Source of the DNA: Eubacteriales bacterium
Lineage (GTDB): Bacteria; Bacillota; Clostridia; Oscillospirales; Acutalibacteraceae
Direction of reading: 5' to 3'
Assembly: GCA_030529125.1 (NCBI GenBank)
Contig: JAUMXP010000092.1
Span: forward strand, 1 to 6,741
DNA length: 6,741 nt
The first letter of the stretch is position 1. Each line of letters begins with the position of its first letter. The position numbers and the translations under genes are program-made. The notes beneath the pieces were generated by a model. That model ran no database searches. It was not told where the DNA came from and saw nothing but the letters and a program-made list of their open reading frames with translations. This document shows, piece after piece, positions 5,617 to 6,741 of this stretch.

Positions 5617-6741
5617 TTATTCGCCGTAAGTGTAAGTTTCGTAAAGATATTTACCTGAGCTTAAAGTAGTCAGATAGTATCCTGTGCCACCTGTAGCACC
5701 GGCTATATCAACACTCTGTGCTGAGCCGTTATTGAAAATAACTGATGCGCCTGCAGGAATGGTCATAGTATAGATTGCCTGACCACTTGAATTATTTCTG
5801 ACAAAGGTCATAGGCTGACCAGGCCATGTGTTGTTCTTGGAACCTAACCAGTAATAGCAGTTAACAGTTGACCAGCCCAGAGCATCTGAGAAATAGATTG
5901 TGATATCCTCAGCTACGTCACCACCGACTTCATCCTGCTGTTCGCCATACCACATCTGCTTGAATGTAGTTTCTGCTACACCCCATGCACCTGTTGCATC
6001 TAGCTCTGTCGGATAATAAAGCTTGCCTGAACATCCGTCGAGCTTGATATCAGCTGTTTTGTTGTTACCATCGCTACTAAATACAATAGTATCAAACTTA
6101 GAGAAATTCAGAGTAACTGCGTAGATGTTCTGGCCATATGAATTAGTTTGGATATATGAACCAATCTGTCCCGGCCACGCTTCTACAGGAGTATTAGAAG
6201 CACTGTTGAAATAGTACGCTCTGATATTACCAAAAGCGTTGCCGTCTGTGTAGTATACTGTCTGCTGGTGAACCTTGTCGCGCAATGTATCAAACTCAGC
6301 GATTGCAGCTGCAAGTTCAGTCTGTGCTGCCTCTGTGAGAGCTGTTGTGTCAGTATCTTTGTACTTGTAAACAACTTTCTTTAATGCCTGATATATATCG
6401 TATGATGAATACTGGAAGTATCTTGCAAGATAATCTGTAGCTTTCTTGTATACGTCTGCATCAGCTTCATCTGCTGCAGTTACTGCTATATCCTTAGGGA
6501 AAACCTCAACAGGGAAGCTGTTGATAATCTTAGCAACAAACTGCTGAACAAGAGTTGCGTCCATAACGGTTATCTCTGCTTCACCTCTGACAGCTGCCCT
6601 TTTTGCCTGCTCTTCAGATAAAGTAATGAGCTTAGCAACATGACGCTGAATCAAAGTAGCATCTATAACAGCTACATTGCCGTCACCGTTTACATCGCCG
6701 TAGATAATCGGATTAACAGATGGTTCTGGTGGTGTTGGATC
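5617..6741 (-). CDS. Secreted dockerin protein with two CBM26-like starch-binding modules, 5' part missing
   Basis: The frame is open to the window edge at 6741, so this is the C-terminal 374 residues of a longer protein. The TTG at 6654 is inside the first dockerin repeat and is not a start. Numbering from 6741, it shows: a Pro-rich linker (DPTPPEP, 1-7); a type I dockerin (about 15-75) with repeats GDVNGDGNVAVIDATLIQ (15-32) and AAVRGEAEITVMDATLVQ (49-66); a helical segment (about 90-158) of unknown type; and two CBM26-like beta domains (about 162-244 and 280-370). The second has the typical YYW, TWPGQPM and SVIFNNGSAQSVDI elements (about 296-346); the first has AWPGQI and TIVFSSDGNNKTADI (about 188-232). 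Dockerins tether enzymes to scaffoldin cohesins outside the cell, and CBM26 binds starch. The missing part is probably an amylase or pullulanase (GH13), by inference from amylosome proteins. A terminator follows. Confidence 0.85.
   Translation of the reverse strand, partial: DPTPPEPSVNPIIYGDVNGDGNVAVIDATLIQRHVAKLITLSEEQAKRAAVRGEAEITVMDATLVQQFVAKIINSFPVEVFPKDIAVTAADEADADVYKKATDYLARYFQYSSYDIYQALKKVVYKYKDTDTTALTEAAQTELAAAIAEFDTLRDKVHQQTVYYTDGNAFGNIRAYYFNSASNTPVEAWPGQIGSYIQTNSYGQNIYAVTLNFSKFDTIVFSSDGNNKTADIKLDGCSGKLYYPTELDATGAWGVAETTFKQMWYGEQQDEVGGDVAEDITIYFSDALGWSTVNCYYWLGSKNNTWPGQPMTFVRNNSSGQAIYTMTIPAGASVIFNNGSAQSVDIAGATGGTGYYLTTLSSGKYLYETYTYGE
6550..6699 (-). other. Dockerin domain with one intact and one degenerate calcium loop
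   Basis: The loop of repeat 1, D-V-N-G-D-G-N-V-A-V-I-D, keeps calcium ligands at positions 1, 3, 5 and 12. The matching loop of repeat 2 reads A-V-R-G-E-A-E-I-T-V-M-D: ligands 1 and 3 are Ala and Arg, position 5 is Glu, the Gly is Ala, and only the last Asp is unchanged. The helices after the loops remain alike (DATLIQRHVAKL and DATLVQQFVAKI), so the duplication is clear while calcium binding by the second loop is doubtful. Confidence 0.8.

Noticed and set aside
6652..6654. TTG as the start of the dockerin/CBM26 gene
   Set aside because: The same frame upstream encodes the calcium loop of the first dockerin repeat and a Pro-rich linker, so the gene continues beyond the window.
1..6741. CRISPR arrays, tRNA or rRNA genes, insertion sequences, attachment sites, toxin-antitoxin or defence genes
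   Set aside because: No direct repeat array, cloverleaf-like gene, transposase, integrase or defence-type protein was found on either strand; gene content is housekeeping plus secreted and transport functions.

Overview
The window looks like a chromosomal segment of a Gram-positive anaerobe of the class Clostridia, most likely a Ruminococcus-type gut bacterium. The reasons are a cysteine T-box leader, Firmicutes-style CysE and PdaB-like proteins, moderate-to-low GC, and a secreted protein that carries a dockerin plus starch-binding modules. Dockerin plus CBM26-like modules recalls the amylosome of Ruminococcus bromii. The species guess is inference from gene content, not a database match.

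Plus strand, 1-1616: the 3' part of rimO (ribosomal protein S12 methylthiotransferase) overlaps the start of pgsA (phosphatidylglycerophosphate synthase) by 17 nt. An AT-rich dyad closes pgsA, and its right arm contains the -35 box of the next promoter.

Plus strand, 1617-3967: a good sigma-A promoter (TTGCAT-N17-TATAAT) drives a leader of about 265 nt. This leader is a complete T-box riboswitch: the specifier is TGC (Cys), the T-box bulge reads TGGA (matching the U discriminator of tRNA-Cys), and an antiterminator and a terminator are mutually exclusive. It controls cysE (serine acetyltransferase) and cysS (cysteinyl-tRNA synthetase), which overlap by ATGA. Uncharged tRNA-Cys should therefore raise both cysteine precursor synthesis and tRNA-Cys charging. 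A strong 11-bp terminator follows cysS.

Plus strand, 4020-4784: a membrane-anchored or secreted PdaB-like polysaccharide deacetylase. Its only evident Shine-Dalgarno is the right arm of the cysS terminator hairpin. A 12-bp bidirectional terminator separates it from the convergent minus-strand genes.

Minus strand, 4826-6741: a short MgtE protein that consists only of the transmembrane Mg2+ channel domain, and upstream of it the 3' end of a large secreted protein. The visible part of the latter runs Pro-rich linker, dockerin (first calcium loop intact, second degenerate), an uncharacterised helical segment, then two CBM26-like starch-binding modules. The catalytic part, if any, lies beyond position 6741. 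A terminator separates the two minus-strand genes.

The genes are mostly ordinary. The least ordinary items are the dockerin/CBM26 protein, the terminator that doubles as a ribosome-binding site, and the channel-only MgtE.
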